64,000 bases of DNA from NCBI RefSeq assembly GCF_031432425.1, contig NZ_JAVKPH010000003.1:181402-245401 (forward strand). The letters are read 5' to 3'. Under the pieces are notes generated by a model. That model saw only the letters and a list, made by a program, of their open reading frames with translations. It searched no databases and had not been told where the DNA came from. Every line of letters begins with the position of its first letter. Within the stretch, counting starts at the first letter, position 1. Positions 1 through 6,874 of the stretch are shown here, piece after piece. The translations under genes and the position numbers were made by a program. The DNA comes from Ruixingdingia sedimenti (lineage in GTDB: Bacteria > Pseudomonadota > Alphaproteobacteria > Rhodobacterales > Rhodobacteraceae).

Positions 1-750
1 CCCGACCGGGCGCATCACGCGGCGCTGCTGGCGGCGCTGGCGCCCGGGGAACGGATCGCGCGCATCGTCGTGACCCACAGCCATCTGGACCATTCGCCGC
101 TGGCCCGCCCGCTGGCCGAGGCCGCGCGCGCGCCCGTGCTGGCCTTCGGGGCGACCGGGGCGGGCGATATGGCGCGGATCGGCGATCTGGGCGGCGGCGA
201 GGGGCGCGACGACGGTTTCGTCCCCGACGAATCGTTGCCCGACGGGGCAGAGATCGACCTCGACGGCGGGCCGCTGCGCGTGCTGCACACGCCGGGCCAT
301 TTCGGCAACCATATCTGCCTGGAATGGGGCGGGATGCTGTTCAGCGGCGACCATGTGATGGGCTGGTCGACCTCGATCGTCTCGCCCCCCGATGGCGACA
401 TGGGCGCCTATATGGCCTCGCTGCGCCGGTTGCAGGGGCAGGGGTTCCGCCGCATGTTCCCCGGCCATGGCGCGCCGATAGAGGCACCCGAGGCGCGGCT
501 GGCCGAACTGATCGCCCATCGCGAGGGGCGCGAGGCGCAGATCCTGTCGGCCTTGGCCGAGAGGCCCGCCGACGCCGCCACCCTGGCCGCGCGCATCTAC
601 CGCGACATCCCGCCCGCCCTGCTGCCCGCCGCCGCGCGCAACGTGCTGGCGCATCTTCTGGACCTCGCCGACCGCGGCCTCGCCGCCCCCATTCCCGAGG
701 GCCCGCCCCTCACCCCCGCCACCCGCTTCGCGCTGCGTGCAGGGGGATGA
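1..750 (+). CDS. MBL-fold metallo-hydrolase, 5' end outside window
   Basis: The reading frame is open from base 1 to the TGA at 748-750, so only the last 249 residues are visible and the start lies upstream. The visible part contains the metallo-beta-lactamase zinc motif THSHLDHS (about residues 25-32), a later H in HTPGHFGNH and the metal-bridging Asp in FSGDHVMGWS, followed by a C-terminal winged-helix-like tail rich in Ala and Arg. This is the layout of the LACTB2/hydroxyacylglutathione-hydrolase-like MBL proteins, which hydrolyse thioesters or phosphodiesters at a dinuclear metal centre in the cytoplasm. The substrate cannot be told from the sequence. It ends about 60 bp before the tRNA-Asn gene. 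An internal GTG at 70 is not a credible start because the metal-binding domain begins before it. Confidence 0.85.
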   Translation, partial: PDRAHHAALLAALAPGERIARIVVTHSHLDHSPLARPLAEAARAPVLAFGATGAGDMARIGDLGGGEGRDDGFVPDESLPDGAEIDLDGGPLRVLHTPGHFGNHICLEWGGMLFSGDHVMGWSTSIVSPPDGDMGAYMASLRRLQGQGFRRMFPGHGAPIEAPEARLAELIAHREGREAQILSALAERPADAATLAARIYRDIPPALLPAAARNVLAHLLDLADRGLAAPIPEGPPLTPATRFALRAGG

Positions 751-768
751 AAAAACTTGCGAAAGGTG

Positions 769-797
769 CTGGACACCCCCGGAAACCACGGCTATAT
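769..797 (+). promoter_or_regulatory. Probable sigma-70 promoter of tRNA-Asn
   Basis: CTGGAC at 769-774 and CTATAT at 792-797 are separated by 17 bp and end 12 bases before the 5' end of the tRNA. Both hexamers deviate from TTGACA/TATAAT, but the spacing and position suit a stable-RNA promoter. This is pattern recognition only. Confidence 0.45.
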
Positions 798-808
798 CCG
801 CCCCGTGT

Positions 809-883
809 TCCGGCGTAGCTCAGCGGTAGAGCAGTTGACTGTTAATCAATTGGTCGTAGGTTCGATCCCTACCGCCGGAGCCA
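809..883 (+). tRNA. tRNA-Asn (anticodon GTT)
   Basis: A complete 75-nt cloverleaf with encoded CCA (881-883). The acceptor stem TCCGGCG pairs with CGCCGGA at 873-879, with G880 as discriminator. The anticodon loop CTGTTAA gives anticodon GTT. The T-arm GTAGGTTCGATCCCTAC is canonical. The gene is the attachment site of the downstream mobile element: everything from the anticodon stem onward (from 837) is repeated at 11156-11213, and this left copy keeps the tRNA intact. Confidence 0.97.
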
Positions 884-894
884 AAAATCCCTGA
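837..894 (+). repeat. attL, left 58-bp direct repeat of the integrated element
   Basis: Bases 837-894 are identical to 11156-11213. The repeat starts in the anticodon stem of tRNA-Asn and runs through the 3' end into flanking sequence ending CCCTGA. The bases immediately outside differ on both sides (T836 against A11155, A895 against T11214), which fixes the boundaries. A perfect repeat of this length at a tRNA 3' end, with a tyrosine integrase gene beside the other copy, is the signature of site-specific integration. Confidence 0.95.
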
Positions 895-914
895 AAATAC
901 AGAGATTTAAGAGC

Positions 915-936
915 AAGCCCCCTCGCGGGGGCTTTT
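915..936 (+). terminator. Rho-independent terminator after tRNA-Asn
   Basis: GCCCCC (917-922), loop TCGC, GGGGGC (927-932), then TTTTCTCG, with AA before the stem also pairing with the first Ts. It lies just inside the left end of the element, so the tRNA transcript would now end in element DNA. Confidence 0.8.
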
Positions 937-950
937 CTCGTTTGGGCTTT

Positions 951-987
951 GGGGAACACCGGGGGAACAGGTCGAAGCCGGGGGAAC
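951..987 (+). repeat. Left cluster of GGGGAAC repeats (putative integrase arm sites)
   Basis: GGGGAAC occurs at 951-957, 962-968 and 981-987. The same heptamer occurs three times at the opposite end of the element (10995-11001, 11007-11013, 11019-11025) and once inverted (11045-11051). In the excised circle these clusters would flank the attP core, as arm-type sites of tyrosine integrases do. Binding is inferred. Confidence 0.5.
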
Positions 988-1013
988 GCGCCCAGCGCCG
1001 CCGATGAATCGGG

Positions 1014-1193
1014 CTACTCTGCCCGCTTCAAGGCCGCAAAGGTGAAGCCCTCGCGCATCCGCTTGCCGCCGTCGAACCAGCAGCAGAGCGCATCGCCGGT
1101 CATGTAGGCTTCGCCCTCATAGGTCATCACCGGCCCGCCGCTCTTGAGCTGCACCAGATCGCCGGGTTTCAGGTCGTCCTTGGTCATGGTCAT
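1014..1193 (-). CDS. DUF2158/YodC-like small protein
   Basis: A 59-residue protein, too short for many gene callers, starting ATG at 1193-1191 and ending TAG at 1014-1016. Its start overlaps the portal stop as ATGA, which supports translation as the last gene of the head operon. The N-terminal stretch LKPGDLVQLKSGGPVMTYEG and the later CCWFDGGKRMREGF match the small DUF2158 (YodC-like) family of SH3-like folds, which is common in prophages and whose function is not known. Alternative start at the second Met (1187). It is the gene nearest to attL; the roughly 120 bp beyond it hold only the GGGGAAC repeats and a terminator. Confidence 0.75.
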   Translation of the reverse strand: MTMTKDDLKPGDLVQLKSGGPVMTYEGEAYMTGDALCCWFDGGKRMREGFTFAALKRAE

Positions 1194-2254
1194 TCATCCG
1201 CCCAATCAATGAAGGCCAGCGCATCTTGCAGGGTCGCGCCCTCGATCCCGGCTTCCTTTGCCTGCGCCAGTGCCGCCACCATCGTTGCCAGCGCCCGCGC
1301 CTTGCCGCCCGCGTCGAAAGCCTGCATCGGTCGCACAACGTCGATCTGGACAGGCCCGCCGAGCTTTTCCGAGGCTTCCTCGGCCATCTGCCCGGCAATC
1401 GGCTGCAAGATGAGCTGCGCAAGGTGCCGCTGCGCCTCGCGCACCATCGGCCCGGTTGTCGCCGGGTTTTGAAGGCCGGGCAGGATGCCGAAAGCGGAAT
1501 AGATCGCGCCCTTGGCTTCGGTCAGGAACTTATCGGCCAGGGTGCGCGACAGATCGGGGGAAAGCTGATCCGGCCCCTTGCCGAGTTGCGGGTGCATCCC
1601 CGCGCCGACAGCCTGCGCCACGCCCTCGATCACGATTGCCGAGCCGCGCCGCCCGATGAAGGAACGCCGCAAGCCGTCCATGTCATCCGCCGAGCCTTCG
1701 GGCACGGGCACGATCTGACTGCCAAGGGGCGCATCGCGGAACACGTCGCGGATCGCCGTTTCCACCTCGGCCAGCAGTTGCGCCGAAAGCTGCGAACGCC
1801 GCAGAGGGGCAGAACCCGCCCAGGGCATCACGGCATCGGAACCGATACGGAAGTGCAGCACTTCACCGGCCAGCGCGATTTCGGATCGCCCGCCGCCCGC
1901 CTCGGAGATTTGCAGCCGGTAGGATCGCGGATCGCCGTTGCGGGTCGTCACATCCCAGTCAGAGGCCGGAATCAGCTTGTCACGGATCAGGAACACCGCC
2001 TCGCCCCGCAAGGCCAGAGCGCGGGCCGTGATTGCCAGTGCCCGCCGGGTCAACAGGTCGGTGCCCTTCACATCGGCCAGCGACAAGCCGCCTTCCCAGA
2101 GAGTGACGCAGGATTGAACCGCCGAGGTCAATTCGCCAAGGCCAGAGGCCCCGGTGATGAAGGATTGCCGCGCCGCCATGATCTGCGCCGTGTAGCCGGT
2201 GCCGCTCGAGCGGGTTTCCACCGGCTTGCGCCGGAAAAGGTCGATCAGCCCCAC
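1190..2254 (-). CDS. Phage portal protein, HK97 type
   Basis: 354 residues. The N-terminus (MGLIDLFRRKP) and the stretch AITARALALRGEAVFLIRD followed by an FRIGSD segment are typical of HK97-like portal proteins, which form the dodecameric ring at one capsid vertex through which DNA is packaged and to which connectors attach. At 354 residues it is slightly shorter than the usual 380-430, within the range of compact relatives. The start lies 1 bp beyond the protease stop (2256-2258), and its 3' end overlaps the DUF2158 gene. Transcription order here is capsid-protease-portal, the reverse of the usual portal-protease-capsid order of HK97-type phages. Packaging partners TerL and the connectors are upstream in the same operon. 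Confidence 0.88.
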   Translation of the reverse strand: MGLIDLFRRKPVETRSSGTGYTAQIMAARQSFITGASGLGELTSAVQSCVTLWEGGLSLADVKGTDLLTRRALAITARALALRGEAVFLIRDKLIPASDWDVTTRNGDPRSYRLQISEAGGGRSEIALAGEVLHFRIGSDAVMPWAGSAPLRRSQLSAQLLAEVETAIRDVFRDAPLGSQIVPVPEGSADDMDGLRRSFIGRRGSAIVIEGVAQAVGAGMHPQLGKGPDQLSPDLSRTLADKFLTEAKGAIYSAFGILPGLQNPATTGPMVREAQRHLAQLILQPIAGQMAEEASEKLGGPVQIDVVRPMQAFDAGGKARALATMVAALAQAKEAGIEGATLQDALAFIDWADE

Positions 2255-2255
2255 G

Positions 2256-2810
2256 TCATGCCCTCCACCGATTCAAGGCATACTGCGCACCGCGCAGGGG
2301 TTGCCGGTCTTGGTGCGTTTCCCATGCCCGCGCCTCGATCTGCGCTTGGCTGTAGGCGGGCCGGGTGACTGCCGACAGCTCGAACAGCGCCGCGCGCATG
2401 ACAGTGCGCAGATAGTCCGCGCCGCGCCGCTCGATCCGTTCCCCGCCCGGCTGGACGCGGAACCCAGGCGACAAGCCACGGATTAGGCCGCTTGCATGAG
2501 CCGCCAGAAAATCGCGCGCCCAGGACGTGCCGCCGTCGATCCGGGCTTCTAGGACAAGCGCCGCGTCGGTGTCGGTCAAGGTCAGGGTGCCCGCCGCTCT
2601 CGAGGCCAGAGGCTTGTCGAAGCTATGGCCGAACAGCAGGTGAATATCCTCGCCCGCGTCGATCCGGTCTGCGAAGGCCCGAGGGGCGATAACCTCATGC
2701 CGCCCCGGTGCCAGCTCGGTTTGCGCACCATAGGGGAAGCTCGCGCGAAGGCGGGTTTCCCCGCCATCGCTGCGAACGTCCAGAGCGCCGAGATTACCGC
2801 CCCAGAGCAT
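2256..2810 (-). CDS. HK97-family prohead protease
   Basis: 184 residues of the U35/HK97 prohead protease family, a herpesvirus-assemblin-like serine protease that trims the capsid scaffold domain during head maturation. The conserved His lies in LLFGHSFDKPLAS (about residue 61) and the catalytic Ser in GLSPGF (about residue 115), followed by a conserved segment LFELSAVTRPAY. The start codon overlaps the capsid stop by one base (TGATG at 2812-2808), implying translational coupling. Its substrate would be the N-terminal delta domain of the adjacent major capsid protein. Confidence 0.9.
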   Translation of the reverse strand: MLWGGNLGALDVRSDGGETRLRASFPYGAQTELAPGRHEVIAPRAFADRIDAGEDIHLLFGHSFDKPLASRAAGTLTLTDTDAALVLEARIDGGTSWARDFLAAHASGLIRGLSPGFRVQPGGERIERRGADYLRTVMRAALFELSAVTRPAYSQAQIEARAWETHQDRQPLRGAQYALNRWRA

Positions 2811-4090
2811 CAGGTGCCCTCGGCAACGGCCAGCTCGAGGCCGGTCACAAGTTCGAGTTGCGAACCGCGCGCCACGGTCACGTCAGCGGTCGTCAATGCC
2901 GTGAGCCGCAGCCCGCCGGATTGCGCATCCGAATAGGGGTCGCGGATCAGATCGAACGCCCCCCAGATGCCGACAAAGACGGGGGCAACGCCGCCCGCAT
3001 TGGTCGTCAGCAGCACTTGGGTTTCCAGCGGCGGGCCACCAGCCGGTGCCGCAAGCGCATTTGTGGTCTGCACCACGCTGCCGATCTGCGCTTTCACCCG
3101 GTCCCATTCCGTCACGCCCGAGCCGGTGAAGGCTTCCACGCCGTCAAGGAAGCTCCACAGCTCGGGCCGGATCAGTGCGCGCACCGCGCCCGGCCCTGCC
3201 GCCGCATTGGCGGTCATAAACCGCACCACAGCCGCCCGCAGAGCCGCCCAGGACGCGGAACCCTCGGCATCGGTCGAGGTGATGCCATAGGTCGCCACGC
3301 CCGGAATGACGCCGAGGGGTTGCCCATTGGCACCCGTGCCTCGGAAAATCGCCTTGTCCAGCTCGGCTTGCATGGTCCCGGCCATGTCGCGCCGGATTGC
3401 AGATTCCAGAGCATCGCCCGACTGCATCATGGCCTTGCGGCTGATCCGCATATGGATGCCGAGGGTTTGTTCCGGTTTCAGCGCCTTGTCGGTCGTCGCA
3501 TAGACGGTCGGCCCGGCCACATTGGCAAGCTCGCCATCGGCCCAGCCCGCCGTCACCGCCGAGGTCGTCACCGGCCATTCAATCGCCCCGCTGCCCACGG
3601 TGATGAGCTGAACGCCCATCTGCGCCGCGACAGAGGCCGGGAACAGCCGATCAATGATCGGGCGGGTTTGCAGCGGGTCCGGGGTGCCCGAGGCAATCGT
3701 TTCGCCCGCCCGTTGCTCGAGCGCCAGAAGCGGAACCGGGATGCCACGATATCCGCCCGCGTTGCGCAATTCCTGCACCACTTCGGCGGTCTTGCCCGAC
3801 AGCGCCTTGCCCTCGTCCAGCGACAGCACCGCTTGCCGCAGCTCGAAGCCCTGCACCAGCTCGCGCCATTGCACATCGGAGCGGGTTTCCAGATCCCGGC
3901 CCGCCTCGCGCCGCTCGCCATCCTCGGCCACCAGCGCCGCGCGATAGCGGGTTTCATTGGTCTGATATTCCCGGTCGAGGTCGCCCATCTGGCGCACTTC
4001 ATCCTCGGTCGGTTTGTCCTTGCCCGCCAGAGCCGCAAGCCCTTGGCGGATTTCGCTTTGCCGTTTGGCAATCTTCACAGAGTCCAGCAT
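2810..4090 (-). CDS. Major capsid protein, HK97 fold
   Basis: 426 residues. Residues 1 to about 110 are charged and helical (EIRQGLAALAGKDKPTEDEV), as expected for the cleaved delta scaffold domain. The rest has the hallmarks of the HK97 capsid fold: a P-domain helix around ALKPEQTLGIHMRISRKAM, an E-loop-like region before it, FRGTGANGQPLG, and the C-terminal A-domain ending FDLIRDPYS...LTALTTADVTV. It assembles the icosahedral shell. The gene starts 3 bp downstream of the HNH stop and overlaps the protease gene. An intact capsid gene is the main reason for calling the element capsid-forming. Confidence 0.93.
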   Translation of the reverse strand: MLDSVKIAKRQSEIRQGLAALAGKDKPTEDEVRQMGDLDREYQTNETRYRAALVAEDGERREAGRDLETRSDVQWRELVQGFELRQAVLSLDEGKALSGKTAEVVQELRNAGGYRGIPVPLLALEQRAGETIASGTPDPLQTRPIIDRLFPASVAAQMGVQLITVGSGAIEWPVTTSAVTAGWADGELANVAGPTVYATTDKALKPEQTLGIHMRISRKAMMQSGDALESAIRRDMAGTMQAELDKAIFRGTGANGQPLGVIPGVATYGITSTDAEGSASWAALRAAVVRFMTANAAAGPGAVRALIRPELWSFLDGVEAFTGSGVTEWDRVKAQIGSVVQTTNALAAPAGGPPLETQVLLTTNAGGVAPVFVGIWGAFDLIRDPYSDAQSGGLRLTALTTADVTVARGSQLELVTGLELAVAEGT

Positions 4091-4093
4091 GTC

Positions 4094-4429
4094 TTACTCC
4101 ATCGCCGGGGTTTCGGTTTCCGCTGCCAGATCGGCAACAGCTTCGCGCCACGCTTGGCGCTTCGGATCGGGGGGCTTGTGCCCGCACTCAATACGGGTTT
4201 TGCGGGTGTGACAGCCCGCGCAAAGAACTTGCAGGTTCGCCGGATCGAACGCCCGTTCCGGGGCATTGCGCACCGGCTGGACGTGATCCACCTCGAGCCG
4301 CCGCCGTTCGCCGCAGCACCGGCATTTCCAGCCGTCACGCTCGAGGATTTGGTGCCGTAGCACTTGCCAGCGCCGGGTTTTCAGCACGGGCCGCGAATAG
4401 CGGGCAAAGTCCTTGCGGGTTCTAGCCAT
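4094..4429 (-). CDS. HNH endonuclease of the packaging module
   Basis: 111 residues. Two CxxC pairs (WKCRCCGE and LCAGCHTRKT) bracket the HNH core LEVDHVQPVR with the catalytic His in VDH. Small HNH proteins next to the large terminase are common in cos-type phages and in capsid-forming satellites, where they assist terminase cutting of the concatemer. The start overlaps the adaptor gene by 8 bases. Its presence in the head operon points to cos-type packaging; the free-standing homing-endonuclease alternative is less likely because the gene is tightly embedded in the operon. Confidence 0.88.
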   Translation of the reverse strand: MARTRKDFARYSRPVLKTRRWQVLRHQILERDGWKCRCCGERRRLEVDHVQPVRNAPERAFDPANLQVLCAGCHTRKTRIECGHKPPDPKRQAWREAVADLAAETETPAME

Positions 4430-4766
4430 CGGTGCGCGCCCTCGCCGTGATTTCGAGGAAGCGGTGCCGCCCGTCCTTGGCTTCCTTGATCCCGAGAATG
4501 TTCCAGGTCAGCCCGCCTTGGGTCAGCCGGTCTTTCGGGTCCAGATCGCGGGTGAAGCCGGTCGAGCGCACCACGAACCGCGACAGAAGGCTGGCCTCGA
4601 TACTGCCCGCCGTCGCCTTTTCCATGTCCGAAACATCGGTGCGCGATGCCGAGACGGGGGAACCGTGATCGGCCCACACCTCGGTCATGCCGAACCCATC
4701 ATCAACCAGCGTGAACCGCTGGAATTGCACCCGCCGGTCAAGTTTGGCTGCGCCACTCATAGCCAT
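4422..4766 (-). CDS. Phage head-tail adaptor protein
   Basis: 114 residues. The N-terminus (GAAKLDRRVQFQRFTLVDDG followed by a VWAD segment) and the C-terminal GLTWNILGIKEAKDGRHRFLEI match the SPP1 gp16/HK97 gp10-like head-closure family. These small beta-barrel proteins stack under the connector and form the interface to the tail. In a satellite without tails this protein decides which helper tail can be docked. It starts inside the end of the terminase gene (10-bp overlap). ATGs at 4766 and 4760 are both possible starts. Confidence 0.82.
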   Translation of the reverse strand: MAMSGAAKLDRRVQFQRFTLVDDGFGMTEVWADHGSPVSASRTDVSDMEKATAGSIEASLLSRFVVRSTGFTRDLDPKDRLTQGGLTWNILGIKEAKDGRHRFLEITARARTDG

Positions 4767-6382
4767 GCCATCCTGACCTTTCGGGCCGGTGCCGCCTTCA
4801 TCCGGGCACCCTGCGCAACGGCCAGCACGGTTGCCGCCGCCGCGTCGATCCGGCCCAGGGAACGCGCCTTCGCCAGCTTGTGATTGCCCGCAGGGTCAAC
4901 CAGCGTGATCGCATCCGAGAACGCCGAGCGCAGAAGCATGGAAGGGGCAACGACAATCTCGCCGTCGAACAAGGCCCGCCGGAACCGCTCGATATCCTCG
5001 GAACCGTCCTTCCACCCGAACCCGCGCCACACGAACGGAACCCGCGCAAGGCCCGCCGCCTGCATCGCCTCGGAAAACTCGGCATGGCGGAATCGGTCGC
5101 CCACGATGCAGGCCACCTCGGCCCCGTCCAGGTGCCGCACGATCTCGGCCAGCCACGGGCCGGGGGGCACGGTTGCCTCGCCCATCACCGACAGCTCGCC
5201 CCGGTCGTTCATCTGCACATAGCGGTCGGAGACGCCATCCGCCGCGCCACGATCCGCAAGAGACGGGATTGCCGGGAATGTTCCCAGCGCCTCGAGCCTG
5301 CCAGTGTCGGGCCAATAGAAGGCCGCGGCACTCATGGAACGGGAACCGCCGAGGTCAACGCCCAGAACACAAGGCCCGGCCCGTTCGGGAAGCTGATCGG
5401 GGGAAACCTCTGCCGACAGCCATTCGTCAACCGTCACCAGCACCGAACGATCTTCGGAGCTGATCCGCTCGTTCCGATTCAGGTTGCGAAAGCTCGAGAG
5501 CGCCGAACCGCCGCGCGCAATCGCGCGCCGTGCCTGCGCCACCAGCCAGTCAGAGGTTGCGCCGATGCCTTCGGTCGCGCCGGGGTTGGCCTCGAGTAGC
5601 GATGCCAGATCATCGGCGGGAAGCCCGAACGCGGGCCGGTGTTCCTGCACATACGTTCCCGGCGGGGGTTCATCCAGCCATCGGGAAAAGGTGTTCGCGT
5701 CATCCGGTGCCGAGGTCGAGATAATCAGCGCCCGGCCATCGCGCTTGCCGAGGCCCGAGAGGATCGCGTTTTCCAGGTTGTCGCCCTTGTCGCGTTCCCA
5801 TGCCGCCCGTTCATCCATCAAGGCCAGCGTCGGGGCACCACCCAGAACCGACTTGCCATCCGCCGCAATGACGCGGGCCAGCCCGCCGCCGTTGCCTTCA
5901 AACTCCACCTCGAGCTTGGAGCCGCGCCGGATCGTGAATTGCGCCCGATCTTCCTCGGGCAAGCCCTCGATGAAACCGACAAGGAACCCGAAGGCGGTTT
6001 TCGCCTGATCCCGGTTCCGGGCTGCGAACAGGATTTCCCGCTTGGGCTGATCGTCCCAGACGCCGACAAGCGCGCCGAGCGCCAGCCCCGCCGAGAGCGC
6101 CGTTTTCGCATTGCCGCGCCCGATCGACAGACAGGCCACCATGACGCCATCGGCCAGAGCGCCGCGAACGAATTTGCGCTGAAACTCGGCCAGCCGCAGA
6201 GGGGTGCCCGCTTTCTTGCCCTCGGGAATGTGCAACAGCTCGAGGAAGGCCATCGCCCGATCTGCCGCAGTTTCCCCCCGGATTTTTTCCAGGAGAGAGA
6301 AAGCAACAGTCCCACCCCCGGTTCCATGCCACCCTGAACCGGGGGCATTGGGACCAGAACCGAACAGGTCATCTTGCTTCAT
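4757..6382 (-). CDS. Phage terminase large subunit
   Basis: 541 residues from the ATG at 6382; a GTG at 6418 would add 12. The N-terminal ATPase has a divergent Walker A GRGNAKT (residues 88-94) and Walker B LALMDE with D190-E191, followed by a coupling motif region. The C-terminal nuclease domain begins around CVLGVDLGGSRS, whose Asp would be metal-binding (RNase H fold). The protein pumps DNA into the prohead and cuts it. No recognisable small terminase lies beside it. The gene overlaps the adaptor gene downstream, and the upstream connector gene ends at 6400. Confidence 0.9.
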   Translation of the reverse strand: MKQDDLFGSGPNAPGSGWHGTGGGTVAFSLLEKIRGETAADRAMAFLELLHIPEGKKAGTPLRLAEFQRKFVRGALADGVMVACLSIGRGNAKTALSAGLALGALVGVWDDQPKREILFAARNRDQAKTAFGFLVGFIEGLPEEDRAQFTIRRGSKLEVEFEGNGGGLARVIAADGKSVLGGAPTLALMDERAAWERDKGDNLENAILSGLGKRDGRALIISTSAPDDANTFSRWLDEPPPGTYVQEHRPAFGLPADDLASLLEANPGATEGIGATSDWLVAQARRAIARGGSALSSFRNLNRNERISSEDRSVLVTVDEWLSAEVSPDQLPERAGPCVLGVDLGGSRSMSAAAFYWPDTGRLEALGTFPAIPSLADRGAADGVSDRYVQMNDRGELSVMGEATVPPGPWLAEIVRHLDGAEVACIVGDRFRHAEFSEAMQAAGLARVPFVWRGFGWKDGSEDIERFRRALFDGEIVVAPSMLLRSAFSDAITLVDPAGNHKLAKARSLGRIDAAAATVLAVAQGARMKAAPARKVRMAWL

Positions 6383-6399
6383 GCGGTTCCGAAGGCCGC

Positions 6400-6714
6400 T
6401 CACGGGTTGACCGGACACATCCGCACCCCGCGATATCGCGCGACGATCCGGCTTGCGGCCAGCGACAGGCCCACGGGCCGGTTAGTGTCACCGCCGCGCG
6501 CATCAAAGAGCAAGGCCAATTGGTCGATGATCGCAAACCGCAGATCGGCGGGCAGGTCGTCCGCATCCTCGGGCAAGTCATACTCTGCCGCCGCTGCCAC
6601 ATCAGCCGCCGCCGCCGAGAGCATCAGCATAATGGCCGCGTCGTCGTCGTGATGATCGACACGCGCATGAGCCTTGGCATCGGAAAGAAGATCGAACACA
6701 TCCATGCGCCGCAT
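6400..6714 (-). CDS. gp6-like head-tail connector
   Basis: 104 residues, acidic and helical. The pattern of an N-terminal DLLSDAKAHARVDHHDDDAA, a central Ala-rich helix, and a C-terminal conserved GLSLAASRIVARYRGVR is that of the HK97 gp6-like connector family, a ring that sits below the portal. It is the first gene of the head operon, directly downstream of the 160-bp repeat-bearing region 6715-6874. Met codons at 6714 and 6705 are both possible starts and neither has a strong ribosome binding site. A small terminase is an alternative reading but the C-terminus fits gp6 better. Confidence 0.7.
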   Translation of the reverse strand: MRRMDVFDLLSDAKAHARVDHHDDDAAIMLMLSAAAADVAAAAEYDLPEDADDLPADLRFAIIDQLALLFDARGGDTNRPVGLSLAASRIVARYRGVRMCPVNP

Positions 6715-6874
6715 GATAAATCAGACGCAAACAATTGATAACTATATCACTTTATCACTTCATCTAACGCGCATCGCGTGCGCAGCACCGCGTCAAGCGG
6801 GTGCGCAGCGCATAGGGGTGTGGGGATATATGGCGAAGGGGGGATGAAGGGGGGATGAAGGGGGGATGAAGCCC
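6715..6874. other. Non-coding hub of the element: AT-rich box, direct repeats, iteron-like array
   Basis: This is the largest internal gap of the element, between the replication gene and the head operon. It contains an AT-rich stretch (6728-6764) with the tandem octamer TATCACTT at 6745-6752 and 6753-6760, two copies of GTGCGCAGC (6778-6786 and 6801-6809), and three exact tandem copies of the 11-mer GGGGGGATGAA (6838-6870). The last copy also forms an inverted repeat GGGGGATG/CATCCCCC (6861-6868 and 6880-6887) across the ATPase stop codon. Candidate roles are replication origin, cos/pac packaging site, operon promoter or terminator; the sequence does not decide between them. Confidence 0.55.
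6838..6870. repeat. Three tandem 11-bp repeats
   Basis: GGGGGGATGAA is repeated exactly at 6838-6848, 6849-6859 and 6860-6870, immediately downstream of the stop of the RepA-like ATPase gene. An 11-bp period places each unit on about the same helical face, as with iterons bound by a replication protein. Confidence 0.9.

Noticed and set aside
954..968. GAAC-ACCGGGG-GAAC, which fits the alphaproteobacterial SOS box spacing
   Set aside because: It lies beyond the last gene of the element's operon and not upstream of any start codon. It is more simply part of the GGGGAAC cluster at the attL end. The right-hand cluster has an 8-bp spacing, which does not fit LexA.
1014..6714. Interpretation of the head genes as the gene transfer agent structural cluster
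   Set aside because: GTA clusters have the order terminase-portal-protease-capsid followed by about ten tail genes, and lack an integrase and att sites. Here order is reversed, tails are absent and the element is bounded by att repeats in a tRNA.
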